This document shows, in pieces, positions 8,736 to 16,701 of a stretch of 64,000 bases of DNA. Made by a program: the position numbers and the translations under genes. The stretch comes from RZZS01 sp964498755. GTDB lineage: Bacteria; Pseudomonadota; Alphaproteobacteria; Micavibrionales; Micavibrionaceae. The notes under the pieces were generated by a model. The model was not told the origin of the DNA. It saw only the letters and a program-made list of their open reading frames with translations, and made no database searches. The stretch spans positions 11,288 to 75,287 of the forward strand of contig CAZCIB010000004.1 in assembly GCA_964498755.1 (NCBI GenBank). The letters are read 5' to 3'. The stretch's first letter is position 1; each line of letters opens with the position of its first letter.

Positions 8736-9398
8736 TCATCCCCCAAACCCCCGGGATGCGAAATAATCCCTTATGAGTGCGCGTTCGCTCAAGCCGTCGG
8801 CGGTGAAGTCCGCCTCTTCTTTTTTCATCGCCTGATTGAGGCTCTCTAAATATTCTTGTCTAGGAATTTCGTAGCAGCCGAATTGCAGTAGATGATCGTT
8901 GACCCACTGCGTATCCAGCACCTCGAACCCGCCTTTCCAGAGGCGCGCGGTCAGATGAACGAGCGCCACCTTGCTCGCGTTGCTCTCCCGCGAGAACATG
9001 CTTTCGCCGAAGAACGCGCCGCCGATCCTGAGGCCGTATAGCCCGCCGACGAGTTTTTCCTCTTGCCAGCATTCAACCGAATGCGCGTGGCCCATTTCAT
9101 AAAAGGCCAGAAAAATCTCGCGGATCGTCTCATTGATCCAGGTTTCCGGGCGTCCCGGCGCGGATTCGGCGCAGCCATCGATGACTTCCTCAAACGCCGT
9201 ATCAATGCGGATTTCAAAGGGAAACTTGCGGACCTGGCTGCGCAATTTGCGCGGGATATGGAGTTCGGGAATCGACAGTTGCCCGCGCTGCTGCGGACTG
9301 ATCCAGTAGACAGGGGTTCGCCCGGCCTTTTCCGCCATCGGGAAAATACCTTGCGCATAGGCTTCCAGCACAAGTTCGGGCGTCAATAAAAATGTCAT
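8736..9398 (-). CDS. aat: Leucyl/phenylalanyl-tRNA--protein transferase
   Basis: Adds Leu or Phe from tRNA to proteins with N-terminal Arg or Lys, marking them for ClpS/ClpAP degradation (N-end rule). The 220-residue length is typical. Conserved family blocks are visible: AYAQGIFPMA and YWISPQQRG near the start, then the central motifs HSVECWQ, LVGGLYG and GGAFFGESMFSR, and LDTQWVNDHLLQFG. It lies 9 bases downstream of accC on the same strand, so it may be cotranscribed with the acc genes. Confidence 0.96.
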   Translation of the reverse strand: MTFLLTPELVLEAYAQGIFPMAEKAGRTPVYWISPQQRGQLSIPELHIPRKLRSQVRKFPFEIRIDTAFEEVIDGCAESAPGRPETWINETIREIFLAFYEMGHAHSVECWQEEKLVGGLYGLRIGGAFFGESMFSRESNASKVALVHLTARLWKGGFEVLDTQWVNDHLLQFGCYEIPRQEYLESLNQAMKKEEADFTADGLSERALIRDYFASRGFGG

Positions 9399-9407
9399 AC
9401 GTTAAGT

Positions 9408-10748
9408 TTAACGCTCCGCAAGCGTCTTTTCCAGCCAGTGAATGGTGTACTCGCCGGAGAGGAAGGCGGGCTGCTCAAGGATCCACATATGCAGGGGCAG
9501 GGTGGTTTTCACGCCTTCGACCACCGTTTCCATGATCGCGCGGCGCAGACGGGCGATGCATTCTTCGCGGTTACGGCCATGAGCGATAAGCTTGCCGACC
9601 ATGGAATCGTAATAGGGCGGTATGGAATAGCCCTGGTAAATCGCCGAATCAAACCGGACGCCAAGACCGCCGGGGGCGTGAAACTGCGTGATTTTGCCGG
9701 GCGAGGGCATAAACGTATCCGGGTCCTCGGCGTTAATGCGTATTTCCATCGCGTGGCCGCGGAAGCGCAACCGGTCTTTCTTGATCGACAAAGGCTCGCC
9801 GGCGGCAACCCGGATCTGCTCGGCGATCAGGTCCACGCCGGTCAGCATTTCCGTAACGGGATGCTCGACCTGAATGCGCGTGTTCATTTCCATGAAATAA
9901 AATTCACCGTCTTCATACAAAAACTCGATCGTGCCCGCGCCCCGGTAACCCATCGCGCGGATGGTTTCGGCGGCGCGTGAGCCGATAGCTTCGCGCTCTT
10001 CCTCGCTCAGGACGGGTGAAGGACCTTCCTCGACAAGCTTTTGGTGGCGGCGCTGGATCGAGCAGTCGCGCTCGCCCAGATGCATGGCGTTGCCGTGCGT
10101 GTCGCCGAAAACCTGAATTTCGATGTGGCGCGGCCTTTCGAGATACTTTTCCATGTAGACGGCGTCATAGCCGAAATTGGCCTTGGCCTCCTGCCGCGCG
10201 GTGTTATAGGCCTCATAAAGCTCGTCTTCGTTGCGGACGACTTTCATGCCTTTGCCGCCGCCGCCGGCCACAGCCTTGATCAGGACCGGAAAGCCGATCT
10301 CTTTTGCCGTTTCCATGGCTTCGTCAGAGGATTTCAGAATTCCTTCCGATCCGGGCACGACGGGCAGGCCAAGCTTTTTCACCGTATCCTTGGCGACGGC
10401 CTTGTCGCCCATCTGTTCGATATGCTCCGGCTTCGGTCCGATAAAGGTAAAGCCATGCTCCTCAACCATGCGCGCGAACTGGGCGTTTTCGGATAGAAAG
10501 CCGTAACCGGGATGAATGGCTTCGGCGCCCGTAACGGCCGCAGCCGTTAGTATCGCCGGGATGTTCAGATAGCTGTCCTTCGAGGTAGCCGGTCCGACGC
10601 AGACGCTCTCATCCGCCAGACGCACGGCCATGGCCTCCTCGTCAGCCGTTGAATGAACAGCGACGCTCTCGATGCCCATCTCGCGGCAGGCGCGGATGAC
10701 CCTTAACGCGATTTCGCCGCGGTTGGCGATGAGTATCTTCTTAAACAT
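9408..10748 (-). CDS. accC: Biotin carboxylase subunit of acetyl-CoA carboxylase
   Basis: Carboxylates the biotin carried on AccB, using ATP and bicarbonate, in the first step of fatty acid synthesis. The start at 10748 (MFKKILIANRGEIALRV) has GGAG 6 bases before it; a GTG 18 bases upstream is less likely. Visible motifs: the N-terminal biotin carboxylase fold, the ATP-grasp Gly loop GGGGKGMKV, and MEMNTRIQVEHPVTE with catalytic Glu and Arg residues. The length of 446 residues is normal. It is normally next to accB, but here a four-helix-bundle unit with inverted repeats separates the two. Confidence 0.97.
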   Translation of the reverse strand: MFKKILIANRGEIALRVIRACREMGIESVAVHSTADEEAMAVRLADESVCVGPATSKDSYLNIPAILTAAAVTGAEAIHPGYGFLSENAQFARMVEEHGFTFIGPKPEHIEQMGDKAVAKDTVKKLGLPVVPGSEGILKSSDEAMETAKEIGFPVLIKAVAGGGGKGMKVVRNEDELYEAYNTARQEAKANFGYDAVYMEKYLERPRHIEIQVFGDTHGNAMHLGERDCSIQRRHQKLVEEGPSPVLSEEEREAIGSRAAETIRAMGYRGAGTIEFLYEDGEFYFMEMNTRIQVEHPVTEMLTGVDLIAEQIRVAAGEPLSIKKDRLRFRGHAMEIRINAEDPDTFMPSPGKITQFHAPGGLGVRFDSAIYQGYSIPPYYDSMVGKLIAHGRNREECIARLRRAIMETVVEGVKTTLPLHMWILEQPAFLSGEYTIHWLEKTLAER

Positions 10749-10780
10749 CTCCGCTCCGATCTCCACAAAAGTGGATTTCT

Positions 10781-10819
10781 GGAATCTCGGAATCTCGGAA
10801 TCTCGGAATCTCGGAATTT
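10781..10819. repeat. Left octamer array (GGAATCTC)4
   Basis: Four perfect tandem copies of GGAATCTC followed by GGAATTT. It is the inverse of the array at 11203-11238 and lies between the four-helix-bundle gene and accC. Confidence 0.93.
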
Positions 10820-10835
10820 ATGTTCATGCTTTTTC

Positions 10836-11240
10836 CTACAATTTGGAGAGCAGCGCCTGCAACATGCGAATGATGCCGCCATATTCGGCAGACCAGAGTT
10901 GACCCGTTTCCTTGTCTATGTAGTCCAGGGCAGTACAATAATCTGTCCAGACCTGCATTTCATGGGCGGAGCCGAGCGCCATCACTAAGAAGCGCTTGAA
11001 CTCAGGTTTGGAAGATTGTTGCTTTGCATAACCTTCCGCGATGTTTGCGCATATGCTTTTGCTTGCGCGCCGAATTTGATCCGCAAGCGCATATTGCTCA
11101 ATCTTGGGAAAGTTCAGGGATGATTTGTGAACGGCAAGCGAAACCTCGAAAGATTTGCGGTAAACCTCCAGATCATAAAAAGTCTGCGCATAGTTCGCAG
11201 ATTTCCGAGATTCCGAGATTCCGAGATTCCGAGATTCCAT
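10836..11240 (-). CDS. Four-helix-bundle protein (S23/IVP family) inside acc operon
   Basis: 134 residues. Residues about 20-134 match the S23 family, a small four-helix bundle first known from 23S rRNA intervening sequences: FYDLEVYRKSFEVSLAVHK, ALADQIRRASKSICANIAEG, and EFKRFLVMALGSAHEMQVW. The first 14 residues (MESRNLGISESRKS) are encoded by the octamer array itself. The ATG sits at the outer edge of that array and its GGAAGACGG ribosome site lies outside, right after the accB stop. The protein may bind nucleic acid, but its role is not known. Its cargo-like position between accB and accC is unusual. Confidence 0.88.
   Translation of the reverse strand: MESRNLGISESRKSANYAQTFYDLEVYRKSFEVSLAVHKSSLNFPKIEQYALADQIRRASKSICANIAEGYAKQQSSKPEFKRFLVMALGSAHEMQVWTDYCTALDYIDKETGQLWSAEYGGIIRMLQALLSKL
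11203..11238. repeat. Right octamer array (GAGATTCC)4
   Basis: TTCC followed by four perfect tandem GAGATTCC octamers, inverse to the array at 10781-10819. It also codes for the first residues of the four-helix-bundle protein on the minus strand. Confidence 0.93.
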
Positions 11241-11248
11241 CCGTCTTC

Positions 11249-11698
11249 CTACTCGATAACGACCAGAACATCCCCGTACTCAACCGGCTGGCCGTTTTCG
11301 ACGAGGATTTGCGCGACGGTTCCGCCCTTCTCGGCCTTGATGGGGTTCATGACCTTCATGGCCTCGATGATCAGAAGCGTTTCCCCGGCTTTGACGGGTG
11401 CGCCTTTTTCAATAAAGGACGGCGCGCCGGGCTCGGGCTGCATGTACACAGTGCCGACCATCGGCGAAGTCACCGCGCCGGGATGGCTTGCCGGGCTTTC
11501 AAGGGATTGCTGAACGGAGGGAGATTGCGGCACGGTCGGGTCGGAGACCATCGCCGGATAGGCCGGGCCCGCACTTGTCACCAGACCGCCGCGCGCGACG
11601 CGAATGGCCTGCTCGCCTTCAGAAACCTCGATTTCCGTCAGGCCCGTTTCATCAAGCAAAAGAGCCAGTTCCCGGATCGCTTCACTATCGATTTTCAT
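11249..11698 (-). CDS. accB: Biotin carboxyl carrier protein of acetyl-CoA carboxylase
   Basis: Carries biotin between the carboxylase and carboxyltransferase halves of acetyl-CoA carboxylase. The biotinylation motif EAMKVMN is present near the C-terminus, preceded by a flexible Pro/Ser-rich linker. The start at 11698 (MKIDSEAIRELALLL) matches the usual AccB N-terminus and has GGGGA about 11 bases upstream; an in-frame ATG at 11737 would add 13 residues. AccC follows, but only after the inserted four-helix-bundle unit. Confidence 0.95.
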   Translation of the reverse strand: MKIDSEAIRELALLLDETGLTEIEVSEGEQAIRVARGGLVTSAGPAYPAMVSDPTVPQSPSVQQSLESPASHPGAVTSPMVGTVYMQPEPGAPSFIEKGAPVKAGETLLIIEAMKVMNPIKAEKGGTVAQILVENGQPVEYGDVLVVIE

Positions 11699-11793
11699 AT
11701 GCTGTTTCGTCCCCGCATAAATTATTTTAACTGCCATTGCTAGCCGATTGAGGGGGAAAAGTCAAAGGCGCTTCTGACAGCGAGTTGCATTGC

Positions 11794-12153
11794 TTACCTG
11801 TATTCCCTTGGCTTTTCAACCTGCATCGCCGTGAAGTAGGAGCGCAGCGTTTTCGCCGCGTTATTAAAGTCGCGCTGATCAAGCGCGCCAATTTTCCGGG
11901 TAAGCGTTTCCTGCGCGCGGGTCATCAGTTTCATGCGCACAAAGCAGGGCGTCTCCAGTCCGGCGGCGCGGTAATTGACGATGTTAACGTCGCTGCGCCA
12001 TTGCTGTTTACCGCAGGCTGTAATCATGGCCAGAACGTAATGGCCGGTCTCCTCAAGATAATAATTATTCGACACAATCACCGCAGGCCTGTATCGCAAC
12101 GCGCCAGAAGCGTGAAACGGCGTCAGAACAACGTCGCCCGTTGAAAACAGCAT
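11794..12153 (-). CDS. MazF/PemK-like toxin (growth inhibitor)
   Basis: 119 residues with the PemK/MazF barrel pattern: GDVVLTPFHASGALRYRPAVIVS near the start (the conserved loop and PAVIVS strand), then a central LAMIT strand and a C-terminal helix. Members cleave mRNA. It lies 3 bases downstream of an AbrB-type antitoxin gene on the same strand, the standard type II toxin-antitoxin layout. Confidence 0.82.
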   Translation of the reverse strand: MLFSTGDVVLTPFHASGALRYRPAVIVSNNYYLEETGHYVLAMITACGKQQWRSDVNIVNYRAAGLETPCFVRMKLMTRAQETLTRKIGALDQRDFNNAAKTLRSYFTAMQVEKPREYR

Positions 12154-12156
12154 GGC

Positions 12157-12417
12157 TCAATCTTCCCCTGCTGGCGGGTTTTGAAGATGTCTGAAGGCCT
12201 CTTCGTCTTCTGCGGAAAGCCACTCTTCCTCGAAGGACGCGAAGCCCGACAGTTCCCGGTACTGGTTTTGCTGATCCGCAGTAAGCCTGCTCATAACGGT
12301 CTCGCCCTGCGCATTTTTCATGAACAGGATCTTGTCGCCGGGCTTCAGCCCAAGCTCTTTTCGCAGGCCGACAGGAATGGTTGTCTGTCCTTTTGCTGTG
12401 AGTTTCGAGATTTCCAT
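12157..12417 (-). CDS. AbrB/MazE-type antitoxin
   Basis: 86 residues. The N-terminal swapped-hairpin AbrB domain is clear (SKLTAKGQTTIPVGLRKELGLKPGDKILF, seen in pieces). The acidic C-terminus (EEEWLSAEDEEAF) is likely to wrap the toxin. It would bind its own promoter, located in the gap upstream of 12417, and neutralise the downstream toxin. Confidence 0.88.
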   Translation of the reverse strand: MEISKLTAKGQTTIPVGLRKELGLKPGDKILFMKNAQGETVMSRLTADQQNQYRELSGFASFEEEWLSAEDEEAFRHLQNPPAGED

Positions 12418-12602
12418 GATTTTGCAGCCTTCTCAAAAAGAACAAAAAAGAACATACGCCAGCCGGGCGACGCGCGTGCAAGAACATTTGTGAAACAAAG
12501 AGCGGATGTTAGGTAATAACAACAGCTTAGACATACATTTCAGTCCCAATTCCGCGCGCTTTCGCAAACGGCGGAAAGGCTGGACTTTGCAATGTACCGC
12601 TA

Positions 12603-12731
12603 ATGTTCCTGCCTGATGGCATTACTATCATTGTATCCCTTACTTTCCTTACTATTTTATATGCCTTTATTCGCGCTGACAAGGGGAAACGTACAGCCGA
12701 AAGAGTAGATATATCAGATATTTATACATAA
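12603..12731 (+). CDS. Possible 42-residue single-span membrane protein
   Basis: A short ATG-to-TAA frame reads MFLPDGITIIVSLTFLTILY, then AFIRADKGKRTAERVDISDIYT. It has one hydrophobic segment followed by a basic stretch, so it would sit as a single span with the C-terminus inside. It is the only gene-like item in the 432-base gap between the antitoxin and hslU. No good ribosome site precedes it, so it may be chance; coding status is uncertain. Confidence 0.35.
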   Translation: MFLPDGITIIVSLTFLTILYAFIRADKGKRTAERVDISDIYT

Positions 12732-12849
12732 TTTTTATGCGAATTTAGGACGAATTTTAACAAATCTCCGCTGAGCTCACGATCAGCCGCGACATTAATC
12801 CCCTATTCGCCCTTGACGTTTGGGCGTTCATGCCGCAATTAAATGGCTC

Positions 12850-14193
12850 ATGACCGAACACAAAGAAACAACTGATCTTCTCGAAGTCCCCGCTTTCAGT
12901 CCGCGGGAAATCGTTTCCGAACTCGACCGCAACATCATCGGCCAGAGCGACGCCAAACGGTCTGTCGCGATTGCGCTCAGAAACCGGTGGCGGCGGCGAC
13001 AGATCGAGCCGGATTTGCAGGAAGAAGTTTACCCGAAAAATATCCTGATGATCGGACCAACGGGCGTTGGGAAAACGGAAATCGCCCGCCGTCTCGCCAA
13101 ACTCGCGCAAGCTCCCTTCATAAAGGTCGAGGCGACAAAATTCACCGAAGTCGGCTATGTCGGGCGTGACGTGGAATCCATTATCCGCGATCTTGTCGAA
13201 ATCGCCATTCACATGACTCGCGAACGCCTGCGCAAAAGCGTACAGGCGCAGGCTGAAATTTATGCGGAGGAGCGCGTGATTGACGCGCTGGTCGGCGAAA
13301 ACGCCGGCGAAACCACCCGCGCGTCTTTCCGGGAGAAGTTGCGCAATGGCGAGCTGAACGACAAGGAAATCGAAATCGAGGTCGCCGATAACTCGAACCC
13401 GATGCCGAGCTTTGACATTCCCGGCATGCCCGGCGCGTCGATGAGCATGGTTAATCTGAACGATATCTTCGGCAAGGCGTTCGGGGGGCGCACGAAAACG
13501 CGCCGCATGCGCATTGATGAAAGCTACGGGATTTTGATTGCGGAAGAATCCGATAAATTGCTGGACGAAGAAAAAATCGTGAGCGAAGCCCTGAAACTGG
13601 CCGAGCAGAACGGTATCGTATTCATAGACGAGCTGGATAAGATTACGGCGCGGCAGGACGTACGCGGCGGCGACATTTCCCGCGAGGGCGTACAGCGCGA
13701 TTTGCTGCCGCTGATCGAGGGCACGACAATCTCCACCAAACACGGAACGCTGCGCACGGATCATATCCTTTTCGTTACGAGCGGCGCGTTTCACTATGCC
13801 AAACCTTCGGACTTGCTGGCCGAGCTGCAGGGCCGCCTGCCGATCCGGGTCGAGCTAAGGGCTCTCACCGTTGAGGATTTCAAGCGCATCCTGACCGAAA
13901 CGGACGCCTGTCTGATCAAGCAATACAAAGCCCTGATCGCAACGGAAGGCGTCACGCTTGAATTCGACGACGACGCCATTAACGAAATCGCGCGGCTTGC
14001 CTTTGAGGTCAACGAAAAAGTCGAGAATATCGGCGCGCGCCGACTTCATACGGTCATGGAAAAACTCCTCGAGGATATCAGCTATACCGCCTCCGACCGC
14101 AGCGGCGAATCCATCACGATCACCGCCGATTACGTGCGCGAGCAAGTCGCCGAACTCGCCGACAGCGCGGATTTGAGCAAATTTATTTTGTAA
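12850..14193 (+). CDS. hslU: ATPase subunit of the HslUV protease
   Basis: AAA+ unfoldase that feeds proteins to the HslV peptidase. Walker A GPTGVGKTE is at residues 69-77 and Walker B (VFIDELDK) at about 257. An insertion I-domain follows residue 110, and the C-terminal sensor region is FEVNEKVENIGARRL. The C-terminus ends LADSADLSKFIL, the conserved tail that docks into HslV. 447 residues is normal. The ATG at 12850 (MTEHKETTDL) is chosen over an upstream TTG at 12820. HslV is usually immediately upstream but here that space holds only a gap and a toxin-antitoxin pair. Confidence 0.97.
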   Translation: MTEHKETTDLLEVPAFSPREIVSELDRNIIGQSDAKRSVAIALRNRWRRRQIEPDLQEEVYPKNILMIGPTGVGKTEIARRLAKLAQAPFIKVEATKFTEVGYVGRDVESIIRDLVEIAIHMTRERLRKSVQAQAEIYAEERVIDALVGENAGETTRASFREKLRNGELNDKEIEIEVADNSNPMPSFDIPGMPGASMSMVNLNDIFGKAFGGRTKTRRMRIDESYGILIAEESDKLLDEEKIVSEALKLAEQNGIVFIDELDKITARQDVRGGDISREGVQRDLLPLIEGTTISTKHGTLRTDHILFVTSGAFHYAKPSDLLAELQGRLPIRVELRALTVEDFKRILTETDACLIKQYKALIATEGVTLEFDDDAINEIARLAFEVNEKVENIGARRLHTVMEKLLEDISYTASDRSGESITITADYVREQVAELADSADLSKFIL

Positions 14194-14284
14194 ACGTCGG
14201 TCCGGCAGCCCGTTTACTGTTGACATATTTAAACAATACCCTTTAGTTTGCGCATCTGTTGTATAAAAATGGAGATATATTGTT

Positions 14285-15712
14285 ATGAGCCCTCATTACG
14301 ATCCGCATTTTTGCCTGACCGCAAAGCACGACGGTTCTACCATACAAAAGGCAGCCGCTGAGATTGTTCCTATCGTCAACAAAGCAAATGATCTCCTGAC
14401 CCCGCATGAGCAGAACTGGCTCAGCAATACCGGATTCAGAGGCTTCCCCGGCGAAACCATCGAAAAAAGGGCGCAGAACGGCAAGCTCGAGACCGTATTC
14501 GCGAGCGTGGACGCCGCCGACACGCGTTGGGCGCTGGCGCATCTGCCCGGAAAATTACGGCCCGGTTATTTTCGTGTTCGAGATAAAGCGCTGACACCCG
14601 AACAAAGCGCTAAAATGGCCATCGGCTGGGCGCTGGACTGCTATGGCTATAAATTTCGAAAAAACCAAGATTCCTCGCAGCGCACAGTCTTGATCGTTGA
14701 TCCAAATGCGGACGCGCAAGCCATAACGAGTGAAGTTTCAGCAGTCTATTTTGGCAGGGACTTGATAAACATGCCCTCGAATATCAAAACCCCGAAATGG
14801 CTTACCGAAACAATCGCCTCGAATATCAATCTGTTTCATAACGACGCCGCATCATCCTTGATAATTACGCACAAAACAAACGACGTAAAAAGAGACTATC
14901 CTCTTGTGTACGCCGTCGGTAAAGGGGCAGGAAATTCCGCTGAACTCAAGCCGCGCGTACTGAAATTTCAGTGGGGCGACGCTGCCAACCCACGTGTTGG
15001 TATTGTCGGCAAAGGCATTACCTACGATACAGGCGGCCACAACCTCAAACCTGCCGGTGGCATGCGCGACATGAAACGCGATATGACAGGCGCAGCTTAT
15101 GCTCTGGCGCTCGCGAAAATGATTATGTCGAACAATGTGCCGGTATTTTTGAACGTTTCTATACCGATCGCTTTTAACGCCATCAGCGAACATGCCATGA
15201 AGCCCGGAGACGTTTTCACGGCTCGAAACGGCAAAACGGTTGAAATCGAAAATACGGACGCTGAAGGCCGCATGATTCTGGCCGACGCGATGGCGGAAAT
15301 AACGGAACAGCCCGTTGACACGTTAATAACCCTGGCGGGACTGACCGGCATCGCGCCCGTCGCGGTAGGCCCGCAACGCCTTGCCCTTTTCGGAAGTGAT
15401 GAAGAGGTAAATCTCGACATCAGAAGACATGGGCAGAAGATGGACGATCCGGTATGGGATATGCCGATGGCTCCTGAAATAAAACGAGAAATAAACTCGG
15501 ATGTCGCTGATATGATGAATTCCGGGGCAGGCATGAGCAGTCACATGCAGGCGGCTTTTTTCCTGAAGGAGTTCACCGGCGCAGCAAAGAACTGGATTCA
15601 CGGGGACGGCCGCGGCTGGAACATGGGGTCTTTTCCGGGCCGCCCCAGAGGCGGCGAAGCGCGACGCGGCACGGTAGCGCTTGCTTCATGGCTGCAAGCA
15701 ACTTACGGATAG
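14285..15712 (+). CDS. M17 family leucyl aminopeptidase
   Basis: A two-metal cytosolic aminopeptidase of 475 residues. The catalytic core is seen as VGKGITYDTGG (metal-binding Lys and Asp) and NTDAEGRMILADA (Asp, Glu and catalytic Arg), with GRDLINMPSN in the middle. The N-terminal domain is poorly conserved, as is common in the family. An AGGAGATAT-like site is weak (GGAGA about 12 bases upstream). It ends 3 bases before the start of the M23 gene, suggesting an operon. I do not assign pepA or pepB. Confidence 0.93.
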   Translation: MSPHYDPHFCLTAKHDGSTIQKAAAEIVPIVNKANDLLTPHEQNWLSNTGFRGFPGETIEKRAQNGKLETVFASVDAADTRWALAHLPGKLRPGYFRVRDKALTPEQSAKMAIGWALDCYGYKFRKNQDSSQRTVLIVDPNADAQAITSEVSAVYFGRDLINMPSNIKTPKWLTETIASNINLFHNDAASSLIITHKTNDVKRDYPLVYAVGKGAGNSAELKPRVLKFQWGDAANPRVGIVGKGITYDTGGHNLKPAGGMRDMKRDMTGAAYALALAKMIMSNNVPVFLNVSIPIAFNAISEHAMKPGDVFTARNGKTVEIENTDAEGRMILADAMAEITEQPVDTLITLAGLTGIAPVAVGPQRLALFGSDEEVNLDIRRHGQKMDDPVWDMPMAPEIKREINSDVADMMNSGAGMSSHMQAAFFLKEFTGAAKNWIHGDGRGWNMGSFPGRPRGGEARRGTVALASWLQATYG

Positions 15713-15714
15713 AA

Positions 15715-16701
15715 ATGCGGTTTGCCTTTATTTTAGCATTACTGCTTTTTTCAATGCCGGTATCGGCGGCTGAAGAGGGCATGTTTCACTTCCCCGTCGC
15801 GTGTACGCTTGAAAAAGATTGCTGGATCGTTAATTACGTCGACGTCGACTCCGGCCCCGGCGCGAGGGAGTATACGTGCGGGCCACGGACCTATGACGGA
15901 AGCAGCGGCACGGATATCGCGGTCCGGGATTACCGGACCATGCAGGAAGGCGTGTTCGTATTCGCCGCCGCGGACGGAAAGGTCTTACGCGTACGCGACG
16001 GCGAGCCTGACACAATACGCGCCCGTGAAGACATTGAATCGCTTGATGAAAAAGAATGCGGCAACGGCATACTGATTGAGCACGATAACGGCGTTCAGGC
16101 GCTGTATTGCCATCTGAAAAAAGGCAGCATAACGGTCAGGCCGGGGGATAAGGTCATTGCCCTGCAACCCATCGCGCAAATCGGCCATTCAGGTAAAACG
16201 GAGTTTCCGCACCTGCATTTCGAGGTCATCCGCGATGGAGCGACGCTTGATCCGTTTACGAGTCTCGCGCTGTCGGAAAGCTGCCATACGCCGCCTGTGG
16301 GCGCGCTCTGGAAAAAAGAAATTCCTTACGCCCCGATGGCCCTGTACGTCTCTGGCTTCACGGACGCGCCGCCGGATTTCGGCCAAATAGAAAAGAACGC
16401 GGCTTCGCCAGAAACTCTGCCGCAGGATAGCCCCGCGCTGGTATTCTGGGCTGGATATTTCGGGGCGCGCCAAGGCGACCGGATCAGACTCGAAATCATC
16501 GCGCCGGATGGAGAGGTTTTTGTCGAACTCGATACAACGCAGCCCAAAACCCGCGCCCGGCAATTCTATTTCGCCGGTAAACGAAATAAAGGACTGCTCT
16601 CTGGCGGCGTTTATACGGGACGCATGACCGTGTCGCGCGAAGACGAAAACGGGATGCTTAACAGGCAAATCATTGAGTCCGCAGTAGAAATAAAACGTTA
16701 G
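15715..16701 (+). CDS. M23 peptidase-like exported protein with altered zinc ligand
   Basis: A LysM-less murein endopeptidase-like protein. The start at 15715 gives a clean signal peptide (MRFAFILALLLFSMPVSA, cleaved before AEEG); an earlier ATG at 15688 would put charged residues ahead of it. Visible M23 features are YCHLKKG and HLHFEV (second and third His ligands). The first zinc-ligand motif, normally HxxxD as in YDGHxGTD, reads YDGSSGTD, so the His is Ser. It may therefore be inactive or act as an activator, as LytM-degenerate proteins do. A C-terminal beta-rich domain of about 110 residues follows. It is directly downstream of the aminopeptidase. Confidence 0.88.
   Translation: MRFAFILALLLFSMPVSAAEEGMFHFPVACTLEKDCWIVNYVDVDSGPGAREYTCGPRTYDGSSGTDIAVRDYRTMQEGVFVFAAADGKVLRVRDGEPDTIRAREDIESLDEKECGNGILIEHDNGVQALYCHLKKGSITVRPGDKVIALQPIAQIGHSGKTEFPHLHFEVIRDGATLDPFTSLALSESCHTPPVGALWKKEIPYAPMALYVSGFTDAPPDFGQIEKNAASPETLPQDSPALVFWAGYFGARQGDRIRLEIIAPDGEVFVELDTTQPKTRARQFYFAGKRNKGLLSGGVYTGRMTVSREDENGMLNRQIIESAVEIKR

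Larger units (their letters stand above)
10781..11240. mobile_element. S23/IVS-like unit with octamer terminal inverted repeats
   Basis: A 458-base unit between accB and accC. The left end is four tandem GGAATCTC octamers plus GGAATTT (10781-10819). The right end is TTCC plus four tandem GAGATTCC octamers (11203-11238), the inverse of the left. Between them is one gene for a four-helix-bundle protein of the kind encoded by intervening sequences in 23S rRNA. In an acc transcript the two ends could pair into a hairpin of more than 35 base pairs with the gene in the loop. No transposase is present. That it moved here as a unit is my inference. Confidence 0.65.

Noticed and set aside
10781..11238. 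Tandem octamers as a possible CRISPR array
   Set aside because: The units are adjacent with no spacers and occur as two inverse arrays; no cas genes are near.
11024..11743. Plus-strand frame of 239 residues across the S23 and accB genes
   Set aside because: It is antisense to two recognised genes and has no motif.
12757..13794. Minus-strand frame of 345 residues opposite hslU
   Set aside because: Shadow of the strongly conserved hslU coding sequence; no family likeness.
14191..14216. Hairpin GTAAACG/CGTTTAC at the end of hslU as terminator
   Set aside because: The stem is short and there is no T-run after it on the plus strand.
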